This document shows, in pieces, positions 7,745-17,409 of a DNA stretch of 64,000 bases. Origin of the DNA: Wenyingzhuangia marina (GTDB lineage: Bacteria > Bacteroidota > Bacteroidia > Flavobacteriales > Flavobacteriaceae). Positions within the stretch are counted from its first letter, which is position 1. Each line of letters begins with the position of its first letter. The notes under the pieces are model-generated. The model did no database searches. It was not told the DNA's origin and saw only the letters and a program-made list of their open reading frames with translations. Location: NCBI RefSeq assembly GCF_900130035.1, contig NZ_FQXQ01000002.1, positions 1 to 64,000 of the forward strand, given 5' to 3'. A program made the position numbers and the translations under genes.

Positions 7745-10363
7745 ATGAATCGTTTTTTTTGTAACCTAAAAATTAATGTATACTTTTTTATAACATGCAT
7801 ATTATGTGTAACAAGTATATGTGCCCAAAAATTACCTTTTCAAAATCCTAATTTAAGTTCTGAAGAAAGGGCTGAAGATTTAATTTCTAGATTAACCATT
7901 GAAGAGAAAGCAACTTTAATGTGTGATCAATCTGATGCCATTCCGAGATTAGGCATTAAAAAGTTTAATTGGTGGAGTGAAGCATTACACGGTTATGCGA
8001 ATAATGATAATGTTACTGTTTTTCCAGAACCTATTGGAATGGCTGCTTCTTTTGATGAAAAATTAGTCTACAAAGTGTTTGATGCTGTTTCTGATGAAGC
8101 TAGAGCGAAATATAACCAATGGATTCAAGATGGGAATGAAAACAAGCGTTTTTTAAGTCTTTCTGTATGGACTCCAAATGTAAATATTTTTAGAGATCCT
8201 CGCTGGGGACGTGGTCAAGAAACTTATGGTGAAGATCCTTATTTAACTTCATTAATGGGAGTTTCTGTGGTTAAAGGGTTACAAGGTCCTGATGATGCTA
8301 AATATAAAAAACTACTGGCTTGTGCTAAACATTTTGCAGTGCACTCTGGTCCTGAGTGGAGTAGACATGAGCTAAATTTAAATAACATTAATCCCCGAGA
8401 ATTATACGAAACCTATTTGCCTGCATTTAAGTCGTTAGTGCAAGATGCAGACGTACGACAGGTGATGTGTGCTTATCAAAGATTGGATGATGAGCCATGT
8501 TGTGGTAGTACTCGTTTATTACAACGTATTTTACGTGATGAATGGGGATACAAATATTTAGTAGTTTCTGATTGTGGGGCAGTAACAGACTTTTATACAA
8601 CTCATAATGTATCTTCGGATGCGACTCATGCAGCTGCTAAAGCAGTATTGTCAGGGACAGACGTAGAGTGTGTTTGGGAAAAATATCCTTTTAAAACGTT
8701 GCCAGAAGCAGTAAAAAAAGATATAATCAAAGAAGAAGATATCGATAAAAGTTTAAAACGTGTTTTAATTGGTCGTTTTGATTTAGGAGAAATGGATGAT
8801 GATGCTATTGTACCATGGGCTCAAATTCCTGCATCTGTTTTAAATAATAAAGAACATCAACAATTGGCTCTTGAAATGGCTAGAAAATCGATGACACTTC
8901 TTCAGAATAACAATAATATTCTACCATTAAAAAAATCAACAAAAAAAATAGCTGTTATAGGACCTAATGCAGATGATAAACCTATGTTGTGGGGAAATTA
9001 TAATGGAACACCTAATCAAACGGTTACTATTCTTGACGGGATAAAATCAAAAGTGTCAGAAAATAATATTTTTTATGATAAAGCTAGTGATTTGGTTGAT
9101 GATAAAGTAACGACAAGCTACTTTTCAAAAATTACTTTTGATGGAAAGAAAGGATTTAAAGCAACTTATTGGAACACTCCTGATAGAACGGGAGATATTG
9201 TTACAACTAATCAAATAATAAACCCCTTAAAATTAACTACTGCTGGTCAGCATGAATTTGCTTCGGGTGTAAAGTTAGAAGGGTTTTCGGGAAAATATGA
9301 AGGTGCGTTTGTAGCTACAGAAAGCGATGAATTGGTTTTTAAAACGGGTGCTACTGGAGTTTTTGAGTTAATTGTGAATGGAAAATCTATTACAAAATAT
9401 ACAAACTGGCGTACCATACCTGGAAGGATTCCATTTAAGGTAGAAGCGGGTAAAACCTATAATATTGAAATTCTTTTTGCGCAATCTAACAATTGGCAAG
9501 CGAATCTTGAATTTGATTTTGGTAAAGAATATGATATCGATTTTAGTGGTTTGATTAAAAAATTAAAAGGTATTGATACGGTTGTATATGTTGGAGGACT
9601 TTCCACCTTATTAGAAGGAGAAGAAATGCCAGTATCTTATCCTGGTTTTAAAGGGGGAGATCGTACTCATATTGAACTTCCATCTGTTCAAAAAAAATGT
9701 TTAAAGGCGTTAAAAGATGCAGGTAAAAACATTGTTTTTGTTAACTGTTCAGGCTCTGCAATTGCTCTAGCTGATGAAACGAAACATTGTGATGCTATTC
9801 TTCAAGCTTGGTATGGTGGGGAGTCTGGAGGACAAGCAGTTGCAGATGTTCTTTTTGGAGATTATAATCCGTCCGGAAAACTGCCTATTTCTTTTTATAA
9901 AAATTCAGATAACTTAGGTGATTTTGAAGATTATTCAATGAAAGGAAGAACATATCGATACACAGAAGATGTTTTATTTCCATTTGGTTATGGATTAAAT
10001 TATTCTGATTTTAAAATAGGTGAAGCAAAACAAAATCAATTAAGTTTAAAACAAAACCAATCTCTTAAGTTAACAATTCCTGTAAGTAATGTAAGTAATC
10101 AGGATGGGACTGAAATTGTACAAGTTTATATTCGTAAAGTAAGTGATAAAGACGGTCCAATAAAAACGTTAAGAGCTTATAAACGAGTATTTGTTAAAGG
10201 AGGAAAAACAGAAAATATATCGATTGTATTACCATATTCTTCATTTGAATTTTATGACTGGAATACTATGAAAATGAATGTTACTGCTGATGAATATGAA
10301 ATTTATTACGGTAACAGTTCAGATAGTAAAGACTTAAAAATAAATAGAGTTGTAATACAGTAA
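7745..10363 (+). CDS. GH3 glycosidase with PA14 insert, probable beta-xylosidase
   Basis: The protein has 872 residues with a signal peptide ending near SICAQ. The N-terminal GH3 barrel shows RDPRWGRGQETYGEDPYLTS, KHFAVHSGPEWSRHE (about 197) and VVSDCGAVTDFY (about 273), in which the Asp is the expected nucleophile. A PA14 domain (about 465-595, beginning KGFKATYWNTPDRTGD) is inserted in the C-terminal alpha/beta domain, followed by the rest of that domain and a fibronectin-like end. PA14 inserts in GH3 enzymes shape the substrate pocket. The KHFAVHSGPE form is common in Bacteroidota xylan beta-xylosidases. The gene closes the contiguous first part of unit 1. Confidence 0.87.
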   Translation: MNRFFCNLKINVYFFITCILCVTSICAQKLPFQNPNLSSEERAEDLISRLTIEEKATLMCDQSDAIPRLGIKKFNWWSEALHGYANNDNVTVFPEPIGMAASFDEKLVYKVFDAVSDEARAKYNQWIQDGNENKRFLSLSVWTPNVNIFRDPRWGRGQETYGEDPYLTSLMGVSVVKGLQGPDDAKYKKLLACAKHFAVHSGPEWSRHELNLNNINPRELYETYLPAFKSLVQDADVRQVMCAYQRLDDEPCCGSTRLLQRILRDEWGYKYLVVSDCGAVTDFYTTHNVSSDATHAAAKAVLSGTDVECVWEKYPFKTLPEAVKKDIIKEEDIDKSLKRVLIGRFDLGEMDDDAIVPWAQIPASVLNNKEHQQLALEMARKSMTLLQNNNNILPLKKSTKKIAVIGPNADDKPMLWGNYNGTPNQTVTILDGIKSKVSENNIFYDKASDLVDDKVTTSYFSKITFDGKKGFKATYWNTPDRTGDIVTTNQIINPLKLTTAGQHEFASGVKLEGFSGKYEGAFVATESDELVFKTGATGVFELIVNGKSITKYTNWRTIPGRIPFKVEAGKTYNIEILFAQSNNWQANLEFDFGKEYDIDFSGLIKKLKGIDTVVYVGGLSTLLEGEEMPVSYPGFKGGDRTHIELPSVQKKCLKALKDAGKNIVFVNCSGSAIALADETKHCDAILQAWYGGESGGQAVADVLFGDYNPSGKLPISFYKNSDNLGDFEDYSMKGRTYRYTEDVLFPFGYGLNYSDFKIGEAKQNQLSLKQNQSLKLTIPVSNVSNQDGTEIVQVYIRKVSDKDGPIKTLRAYKRVFVKGGKTENISIVLPYSSFEFYDWNTMKMNVTADEYEIYYGNSSDSKDLKINRVVIQ

Positions 10364-10369
10364 AATAAA

Positions 10370-10600
10370 ATGAAGAAGATTCAGAAAAAAATAACAATTC
10401 TTATTCTAGGTCTATCCTTAATGATTCCTGATGTGCAATTACAGGAAAAACAGTATTCAAATTCTGGGAATTCACAAGATGAGTTTTGGAGAGCCGCTAG
10501 AGATGAAGGGTTAACATCAATTAATTTAATGACATCAGGAAAGGATAAAGTTAGAGTTTGTTTTCAGTCCTTGCCTAATACAAATACAAGTCAAGTTTAA
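10370..10600 (+). CDS. Small secreted protein or gene remnant, function unknown
   Basis: The ORF has 76 residues and starts 6 bases after the GH3 stop. The first 28 residues (MKKIQKKITILILGLSLMIP) look like a signal peptide, but there is no clear cleavage site or lipobox. The remaining 48 residues match nothing recognised. The position in a tightly packed operon and the truncated look suggest a remnant of a longer secreted protein. A true small protein cannot be excluded. About 77 bases without a gene follow. Confidence 0.35.
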   Translation: MKKIQKKITILILGLSLMIPDVQLQEKQYSNSGNSQDEFWRAARDEGLTSINLMTSGKDKVRVCFQSLPNTNTSQV

Positions 10601-10677
10601 AACGTTCGTTTAATATAGACGGATAATTAGAACTTTAATTCATACATAAAGAAAAATAATTTTTAAAAATTACTATA

Positions 10678-12021
10678 ATGCACAATAAAAAAACAAGTTT
10701 AATGATTACATTTTGTTTGTCTACAATCTTAGCTTTTAAAGGAATAGCTCAGAACAATATTAAGCAAAAACCAATCATTCAAACAAAATATACAGCAGAT
10801 CCAGCACCAATGGTTTATAATGATACTGTATTTCTTTATACATCACATGATGAAGATGATGCCAAAGGTTTTAAAATGTTAGACTGGTTACTTTATACAT
10901 CAACAGATATGGTAAATTGGACAGAACATGGTATTGTTGCTTCACTAAAAGATTTTAGTTGGGCTAGACAAGATAATGGAGCATGGGCTATTCAAACCAT
11001 AGAACGTAATGGTAAATTTTATATGTATTGTCCAATGCATGGAGGTGGTATTGGAGTTTTGGTTTCAGATAGTCCATATGGACCTTTTAAGGATCCTATC
11101 GGGAAAAAATTAATAGATTCTGATCATGTTTGGAATGATATAGATCCATCACCTTTTATTGATGATGACGGACAAGCTTATTTATACTGGGGAAATCCAG
11201 ATGTATATTACGTGAAATTAAATAACGATATGATTTCTACTTCGGGAGAAATAGTAAAAGAGCCTACAAAACCAGCAAATTATCAAGAAGGACCATGGGT
11301 TTATAAAAGAAATGGACACTATTACATGTCTTATGCTTCAACTTGCTGTCCAGAAGGAATTGGATATGCAATGAGTGATTCACCAACAGGACCATGGGAG
11401 TATAAAGGAATGGTGGTAGAAGCGAGTGAAAAAACAAGAGGAAATCATCCTGGAATTATTGATTATAAGGGAAAATCATATTGTTTTGGACATAGTTATG
11501 ATCTTATAAAAAGAGAAACTTCTACATTTTATGAAAGACGTTCCGTAGATATGGATGAGATATTTTATAATGAAAAAGGGGAAATAGAAACATTACCATA
11601 TTGGTCTGTTAATGGGCCAGCACCTGCAGGTACTGTTAATCCATTTATGGGGGTAGAAGCTGAGACAATGGCTTGGAGTGAAGGCGTTAAAACAGATAAA
11701 AGTAAAGAGTTAGGAATTTATGTTACTCAAATCCACAATGGAGATTATATTCAAATTAGAGAAGTAGATTTTTCTAAAGGAGCAAAACAATTTAAAGTTG
11801 ATGCAATGCCCTTGTCTGGAGGTGTAATTGAGATTAGAATAGATGATAAAGATGGAGATTTATTAGGAGTTTGTAATATAAAATCTAATCACAAAGAGTC
11901 ATGGGAATCATTTAAAACTAAAATAAAAAAAGTAAGTGGAATTCATGATTTATACTTGGTTTTTAAAGGAGATACGCAGGAGCAATTATTTAACATAGAT
12001 AAATGGAAATTCAAGAAATAA
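10678..12021 (+). CDS. GH43-CBM6, probable arabinoxylan arabinofuranohydrolase
   Basis: The protein has 447 residues with a signal peptide ending at KGIAQ. The GH43 propeller has [11 protein letters not shown] (base Asp near 40), [19 protein letters not shown] (about 155) and YQEGPWVYKR (acid Glu near 205). Residues about 325-447, beginning VEAETMAWSEGVKT, are a CBM6 domain ending SGIHDLYLVFKG. The GH43-CBM6 layout matches XynD-type enzymes that remove arabinose from arabinoxylan. It is likely a duplicate of the gene at 13971. It is probably periplasmic, since no lipobox is seen. Confidence 0.87.
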   Translation: MHNKKTSLMITFCLSTILAFKGIAQNNIKQKPIIQTKYTADPAPMVYNDTVFLYTSHDEDDAKGFKMLDWLLYTSTDMVNWTEHGIVASLKDFSWARQDNGAWAIQTIERNGKFYMYCPMHGGGIGVLVSDSPYGPFKDPIGKKLIDSDHVWNDIDPSPFIDDDGQAYLYWGNPDVYYVKLNNDMISTSGEIVKEPTKPANYQEGPWVYKRNGHYYMSYASTCCPEGIGYAMSDSPTGPWEYKGMVVEASEKTRGNHPGIIDYKGKSYCFGHSYDLIKRETSTFYERRSVDMDEIFYNEKGEIETLPYWSVNGPAPAGTVNPFMGVEAETMAWSEGVKTDKSKELGIYVTQIHNGDYIQIREVDFSKGAKQFKVDAMPLSGGVIEIRIDDKDGDLLGVCNIKSNHKESWESFKTKIKKVSGIHDLYLVFKGDTQEQLFNIDKWKFKK

Positions 12022-12029
12022 AAATTAAG

Positions 12030-13964
12030 ATGAAATATATATACCTACTAAGCTGTTTATTAATATCTACTGTTGTTTTTTCTCAAAAAACAGAAAAAAT
12101 ATTAAGTCCGGATAAAAATTTAGAAGTCACTTTTACATTAAATAAAGGAATTCCGAATTATTCTATAAACTATAAAGGGAAGCAGATTTTAGAAGATTCT
12201 CCTTTGGGATTTATAACTAATAGTGGTGATTTTAGTAAAGACATCAACTTTGTTAAAGCAACTAAAGGAGAAGTTAACAAACAATATAATCAAGTTAAAA
12301 TAAAGCAATCAAATATTGAGTATAAGGCAAACACATTAAAAGTTACTTTACAAAATGGTGATGAAAAAGAAATGGCTATTTTATTTCAAGTAAGTGATAA
12401 TGATGTTGCTTTTAGATATGAACTTTCAAAATGGGGAGATACAAGAACTTGTATCATCAAAAAAGAAACAACAGGTTATAAATTTCCAAGTGTTACCACT
12501 TCTTTCCTTTCATCAATGATGAATCCAATGTCAGGGTTTGCTAGAACAGCCCCAAGTTATGAAAGTGGTTATGTTGTAGATGCCTCAATGGAGAGTAATA
12601 CCTCTAAAGAAGGTTACGTTTTTCCAGGGTTATTTCGTATTGGTGATCATGGATGGGCATTAATTTCAGAAACAGGAGTGAATAGTCAATACTGTGCTTC
12701 TCATTTAAGCGCTTATTCAAATGGAGTTTATACTGTAACATATCCTAACGAAAAAGAAAATGATGGTTTTGGAAGTGTTGGAGCTCAAATTGGACTTCCT
12801 GGTGTTACTCCGTGGAGAACTGTTACAGTAGGAGAAACCTTAGAGCCTATAGTAGAAACTACCATACCTTTTGATGTTGTAGAGCCTTTATACAAGCCTT
12901 CTCAAGAGTATAAATATGGACGTGGAACATGGAGTTGGATTGTGTGGCAAGACAACAGTATGAATTATGAAGATCAAGTAAAGTACATAGATTTAGCAGC
13001 TGCTATGAATTATGAATATATTCTGATTGATGCTTGGTGGGATGAAAGGATAGGATATGAAAAAATGGAATCACTTATAAAATATGCAAACGCTAAAGGA
13101 GTTGATGTTTTTCTATGGTATAATTCAAATGGAGCGGCTAACGATGCTTTTATGACACCATTAAATAAAATGAATACAGCCATTGCCCGAAAAGAAGAAA
13201 TGAAATGGCTTAAAAAAGTTGGTGTTAAAGGATTAAAAGTAGACTTTTTTGGAGGGGATAAGCAAGAGACTATGCGTTTGTATGAGGATATTCTTTCCGA
13301 TGCTAATGATTATGGATTGATGATTATATTTCATGGAACAACACTTCCTAGAGGTTGGGAAAAAATGTATCCTAACTATGTTGGTAGTGAAGCTGTATTG
13401 GCTTCAGAAATGCTTATTTTTTCTCAAGATGTTAGAGAAAAAGAAGCTTATTATGCTTCATTACATCCATTCATAAGAAACGCTGTTGGGAGTATGGAAT
13501 TTGGAGGTGTTTTGTTAAATAAATACTTAAACAAAGGAAATAGCAAAGGACAAAAACGTTTAACTACAGATGCTTTTCAATTAGCCACGGCAGTTTTGTT
13601 TCAAAACCCAGTTCAAATGTTTGCATTAACGCCAAATAACTTAAATGATGTACCAGATTTTGAGTTAGATTTTATGAAGGAGGTTCCAACCATTTGGGAT
13701 GAAACCAAATTTATAGATGGATACCCTGGAAAATATAGTGTGATAGCAAGAAGACATGGAAATAAATGGTATGTAGCAGCTGTAAATGCAGAGGATAAAG
13801 CCAAAAAAATAAAACTAAAGTTGCCAATGCTTAAAGGGCAAACTTTAATAATGTATAATGATAATAAAAATAGAGAAACATATCAATCTAATGTAGATGT
13901 TTCTAAAAAAGGAGAATTATCAATAACAATTCAACCTAAAGGAGGATTTGTTTTAACAAAATAA
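12030..13964 (+). CDS. GH97 glycosidase, retaining type (alpha-galactosidase-like)
   Basis: The start is placed at the ATG at 12030 (MKYIYLLSCLLISTVVFSQK, a clear signal peptide), 8 bases after the GH43 stop. An upstream in-frame ATG at 12003 would overlap that gene and spoil the signal. The protein has 644 residues, with an N-terminal beta-sandwich (about 20-280), a TIM barrel (about 285-560) and a C-terminal beta domain. GLKVDFFGGDKQ (about 402) has the Asp used as nucleophile by retaining GH97 enzymes such as BtGH97b (Asp415), and VGSEAVLASE (about 450) carries acid/base candidates. It is therefore more likely an alpha-galactosidase or beta-L-arabinopyranosidase than a SusB-type inverting alpha-glucosidase. 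Confidence 0.85.
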   Translation: MKYIYLLSCLLISTVVFSQKTEKILSPDKNLEVTFTLNKGIPNYSINYKGKQILEDSPLGFITNSGDFSKDINFVKATKGEVNKQYNQVKIKQSNIEYKANTLKVTLQNGDEKEMAILFQVSDNDVAFRYELSKWGDTRTCIIKKETTGYKFPSVTTSFLSSMMNPMSGFARTAPSYESGYVVDASMESNTSKEGYVFPGLFRIGDHGWALISETGVNSQYCASHLSAYSNGVYTVTYPNEKENDGFGSVGAQIGLPGVTPWRTVTVGETLEPIVETTIPFDVVEPLYKPSQEYKYGRGTWSWIVWQDNSMNYEDQVKYIDLAAAMNYEYILIDAWWDERIGYEKMESLIKYANAKGVDVFLWYNSNGAANDAFMTPLNKMNTAIARKEEMKWLKKVGVKGLKVDFFGGDKQETMRLYEDILSDANDYGLMIIFHGTTLPRGWEKMYPNYVGSEAVLASEMLIFSQDVREKEAYYASLHPFIRNAVGSMEFGGVLLNKYLNKGNSKGQKRLTTDAFQLATAVLFQNPVQMFALTPNNLNDVPDFELDFMKEVPTIWDETKFIDGYPGKYSVIARRHGNKWYVAAVNAEDKAKKIKLKLPMLKGQTLIMYNDNKNRETYQSNVDVSKKGELSITIQPKGGFVLTK

Positions 13965-13970
13965 AAAAGA

Positions 13971-15344
13971 ATGAGAGATTTTATCAAACTATTTTTAGTC
14001 GTTATTTTGTTTAGTTTGCACTGTTCAATAGCCACGGCTCAAAATCCAATTGTGCAAACATCTTATACAGCAGATCCAGCACCAATGGTTTATAATGATA
14101 AAGTATATTTATATACAAGTCATGATGAAGATGGATCAACTTGGTTTACCATGAATGATTGGCGACTATATACTACAGAAGATATGGTTAATTGGACAGA
14201 TCACGGAACAGTATTATCATACAAAGCTTTTGATTGGGCAAAAATTAATGCTTGGGCACCTCAATGTATAGAAAGAGGAGGAAAGTTTTACATGTATGTT
14301 CCGGTTACTGATAGGAATGGGAAAAACGGTATTGGAGTAGCTGTTTCAAATTCTCCTTATGGTCCTTTTATAGATCCTTTAGGAAAACCTTTAATACAAA
14401 ATAGTAATGCTGATATTGATCCTACAGTTTTTATAGATGATGATGGTCAGGCATATTTACTGTGGGGAAATCCTGTATGTTATTATGTAAAACTTAATGA
14501 AGACATGGTTTCTTACAAAGGAGAAATAAAACAATTTCCTAATACAGAAAAAGCCTTTGGAAAAAGAGAAGGTAAAGAAAATCCAAGAAGGCCAACAACT
14601 TATGAAGAAGGACCTTGGCTTTACAAAAGAAACAATTTGTACTATTTACTTTTTGCAGGTGGACCCATATCAGAGCATATAGGATATTCAACAAGTAAAA
14701 GCCCAGTAGGGCCTTGGAAATATCAAGGAAAGTTAATGCCAACGCAAGGAACTTCTTTCACCAATCATCCAGGGATAATTGATTTTAAAGGTAAAACTTA
14801 CTTTTTTTATCATAATGGAGCTTTGCCTGGTGGAGGTGGATTTACACGTTCTGTTTGTGTAGAAGAAGCTAAGTTTAATAAAAATGGTACTATTGTGCCT
14901 ATGAATATGACAAGTGGTATTAAAGAAAGTCTAAAACCTTTAAATCCATATGTTAAAAATGAAGCGGAAACCATTGCTTGGTCAGAAGGTGTAAAATCAA
15001 TGGAAAATAATGTTGTAGGTAATTTTGTTACAGCAAATTATAACAACAGTTTTATAAAGGTTAAAACCGTAGACTTCAGAAAAGAAGGTGCTTCAAAATT
15101 TATTGCAAGAGTTGGAACTACGCATAATGGAAATGTATCTATGGAGGTACGATTAGATAGTAAAGATGGTCAATTAATAGGAACTATAAATGTGCCGATG
15201 ACCGGAGGGAATGATAGATGGGCATTAAGAACTATTGATGTAAAAGAAGTTTCGGGAATTCATGATCTATATTTTGTTTTTAAAGGTAAAGCCGCCAATC
15301 AGATAATGTTTTTTGATTATTGGATGTTTCAAAAAAATGAATAA
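13971..15344 (+). CDS. GH43-CBM6, second copy
   Basis: The protein has 457 residues with a signal peptide ending at IATAQ. Catalytic motifs are [11 protein letters not shown] (base Asp near 34), [20 protein letters not shown] (about 146) and [11 protein letters not shown] (acid Glu near 213). The C-terminal CBM6 (about 326-457) begins [14 protein letters not shown] and ends [12 protein letters not shown]. Its layout and wording closely match the 10678 gene, and the propeller matches the 5183 gene, so the three look like tandem duplicates that may have split specificity. It starts 6 bases after GH97 and is the last gene of unit 1. Confidence 0.87.
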   Translation: MRDFIKLFLVVILFSLHCSIATAQNPIVQTSYTADPAPMVYNDKVYLYTSHDEDGSTWFTMNDWRLYTTEDMVNWTDHGTVLSYKAFDWAKINAWAPQCIERGGKFYMYVPVTDRNGKNGIGVAVSNSPYGPFIDPLGKPLIQNSNADIDPTVFIDDDGQAYLLWGNPVCYYVKLNEDMVSYKGEIKQFPNTEKAFGKREGKENPRRPTTYEEGPWLYKRNNLYYLLFAGGPISEHIGYSTSKSPVGPWKYQGKLMPTQGTSFTNHPGIIDFKGKTYFFYHNGALPGGGGFTRSVCVEEAKFNKNGTIVPMNMTSGIKESLKPLNPYVKNEAETIAWSEGVKSMENNVVGNFVTANYNNSFIKVKTVDFRKEGASKFIARVGTTHNGNVSMEVRLDSKDGQLIGTINVPMTGGNDRWALRTIDVKEVSGIHDLYFVFKGKAANQIMFFDYWMFQKNE

Positions 15345-15487
15345 AAGAATATTGAATTTAGTTTTTTAGTGTATTTGCCTAAAAATAATAATATATCAGT
15401 TTTATCTGTTTTTTATTAACAAAACACTATATAAAATAAATTTAATTATGATTAATACGATAATATATCATATTTTCGTAAATAAAA

Positions 15488-15499
15488 ACAATCGGTTGT
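15488..15499 (+). promoter_or_regulatory. Putative LacI-family operator, unit 2
   Basis: This is an exact copy of ACAATCGGTTGT in the 223-base gap between units 1 and 2. It is followed 68 bases later by the GH43 start. A weak -7-like TATTTTCG lies just upstream at 15471-15478, so here the operator would cover the start region rather than the -33 box. Confidence 0.65.
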
Positions 15500-15567
15500 G
15501 TAGAACTGCTATTGCAACTAAATAAAAAGATTAAAAAATAAAAAATAAATAATTAATAATAAGCCTA

Positions 15568-17295
15568 ATGAAAAAAAGACAAAACCTACTATTGTTTATG
15601 ATGATGACTATGCTGTTTTATACAGGAGTAAATGGTCAGAATAAAACCCCACTATTCACAAATTTTGAATACAAGGGGGATGATAAAGTTTATAAAGAGA
15701 ATCCTTTAAACTCGGATGAATTTTATACTCCAATTTTACAAGGGTGTTATCCAGACCCCGCTATTACCAGAAAAGGAGATGACTATTATATGGTCTGTTC
15801 TTCATTTGCAATGTTTCCTGGAGTCCCAGTTTTTCATTCTAAAGATTTGGTAAACTGGACAGATTTAGGAGGAGTTTTAAATGATGTCTCTAAATTCAAT
15901 CCTCATGATACTGGAATCAGTGGAGGAGTGTATGCCCCAGGAATTACATACAATCCACACAACGATACTTTTTATATGATTGTTACTGCTTTTTCAGGAG
16001 GACTAGGGAATATAATTGTTAAAACAAAAGATCCGATGAAGGGTTGGGGAGATCCAATTAAATTAGATTTTGGAGGGATAGATCCATCTATTTTCTTTGA
16101 TGATAATGGAAAAGGTTATGTTGTTCATAACGATGCACCTGCTCAAGGAAAAGAATTATATAATGGACACCGTGTGATTAAAGTGTGGGAATATGATGTT
16201 GAAAATGATAAAGTAATTCCAGGAACTGATAAAGTTATTGTTGATGGAGGAACTGATATCACTAAAAAACCTATCTGGATTGAAGCCCCTCATCTTTATA
16301 AAAAAGATGGTAGCTATTACTTAATGTGTGCACAAGGAGGTACAGGTGGTTGGCACAGCGAAGTAATCTTTAAGAGTGATAGTCCAAAAGGACCGTTTAT
16401 TCCTGCTCCTAGCAATCCTATTCTTACTCAAAGATATTTTGGAAGAGATAGAGATAATAAAGTAGATTGGGCTGGACATGCTGATCTGGTATTAGGACCA
16501 GATAATAAATATTACGGTGTTTTCTTAGCAGTACGACCAAATGAAGAAAATAGGGTAAATACAGGTCGTGAGACTTTTATTTTACCAGTAGATTGGTCTG
16601 GAGAATTCCCTGTGTTTGAAAATGGATTGGTTCCATTAGAACCGAAATTAAAAATGCCTAAAGGTGTTGAAAATAATACTGGAAAAAATGGATTTTTCCC
16701 TAATGGTAATTTTACGTTTACAGATGATTTTACATCAGAAAAATTAGATTATCGTTGGATTGGATTAAGAGGACCTCGTGAAAGCTTTATAAAAACAAGT
16801 AAAAAAGGATTACAAATTAATCCGTTTGATACGAATATAAAAGAAGTAAAACCAACATCAACTCTTTTTTACAGACAGCAACATAATGTGTTTTCATTTA
16901 CCACAACTTTAAATTATAAGCCAAAATCTGAAAAAGATTTAGCAGGTGTTGTTGCACTACAGAACGAAGGGTCTAATTATGTATTTGGTATTACCAAAAA
17001 AGACAAAGATTATTATATAGTATTACAGAAAAATTCATGGCCAAGACGTAGAGGTACAATTATTTCTGAACTAGTAGCAAGTACTAAAATAGATATAAAA
17101 AAGCCCATAACACTTCAAATAAAAGCTAATGGAGATAAATATGAGTTTAATTACTCTTCATCAAAAGAAACTGATTTTAAAAACCTTGGAGGAACAGTTT
17201 CTGGAGATATTTTGTCTACTGATGTTGCAGGTGGTTTTACAGGAGCTTTATTAGGGCTTTACGCTACTTCTGCAAATGATGCACAACCTAAATAA
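15568..17295 (+). CDS. GH43 glycosidase with C-terminal beta-sandwich
   Basis: The protein has 575 residues with a signal peptide ending near GVNGQ. Motifs are GCYPDPAITRKGDDYYMVCS (base Asp near 62), GGIDPSIFFDDNGKGYVVHN (Asp near 171) and IWIEAPHLYKK (acid Glu near 238). Residues about 385-575 form the concanavalin-like sandwich typical of two-domain xylosidases and arabinofuranosidases. The gene stands alone between an operator and a strong terminator, so its dose is set apart from its neighbours. It is probably a beta-xylosidase or alpha-L-arabinofuranosidase acting in the periplasm. The subfamily is not assigned. Confidence 0.87.
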   Translation: MKKRQNLLLFMMMTMLFYTGVNGQNKTPLFTNFEYKGDDKVYKENPLNSDEFYTPILQGCYPDPAITRKGDDYYMVCSSFAMFPGVPVFHSKDLVNWTDLGGVLNDVSKFNPHDTGISGGVYAPGITYNPHNDTFYMIVTAFSGGLGNIIVKTKDPMKGWGDPIKLDFGGIDPSIFFDDNGKGYVVHNDAPAQGKELYNGHRVIKVWEYDVENDKVIPGTDKVIVDGGTDITKKPIWIEAPHLYKKDGSYYLMCAQGGTGGWHSEVIFKSDSPKGPFIPAPSNPILTQRYFGRDRDNKVDWAGHADLVLGPDNKYYGVFLAVRPNEENRVNTGRETFILPVDWSGEFPVFENGLVPLEPKLKMPKGVENNTGKNGFFPNGNFTFTDDFTSEKLDYRWIGLRGPRESFIKTSKKGLQINPFDTNIKEVKPTSTLFYRQQHNVFSFTTTLNYKPKSEKDLAGVVALQNEGSNYVFGITKKDKDYYIVLQKNSWPRRRGTIISELVASTKIDIKKPITLQIKANGDKYEFNYSSSKETDFKNLGGTVSGDILSTDVAGGFTGALLGLYATSANDAQPK

Positions 17296-17304
17296 TTATT
17301 AAAT

Positions 17305-17341
17305 AAAAGGCTATTTATAGTGCGCTATAAATAGCCTTTTT
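17305..17341 (+). terminator. Intrinsic terminator after unit 2
   Basis: A perfect 16-base stem (17305-17320 with 17325-17340) closes a TGCG loop, and the 3' arm ends in a T-run. It begins 9 bases after the GH43 stop. Confidence 0.9.
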
Positions 17342-17409
17342 CGTTTAGGTTTCTCTCTATCAGTATAATTAACTTAATGCAGGTGATACTAATTTTAAGC
17401 TAAAAAAGA

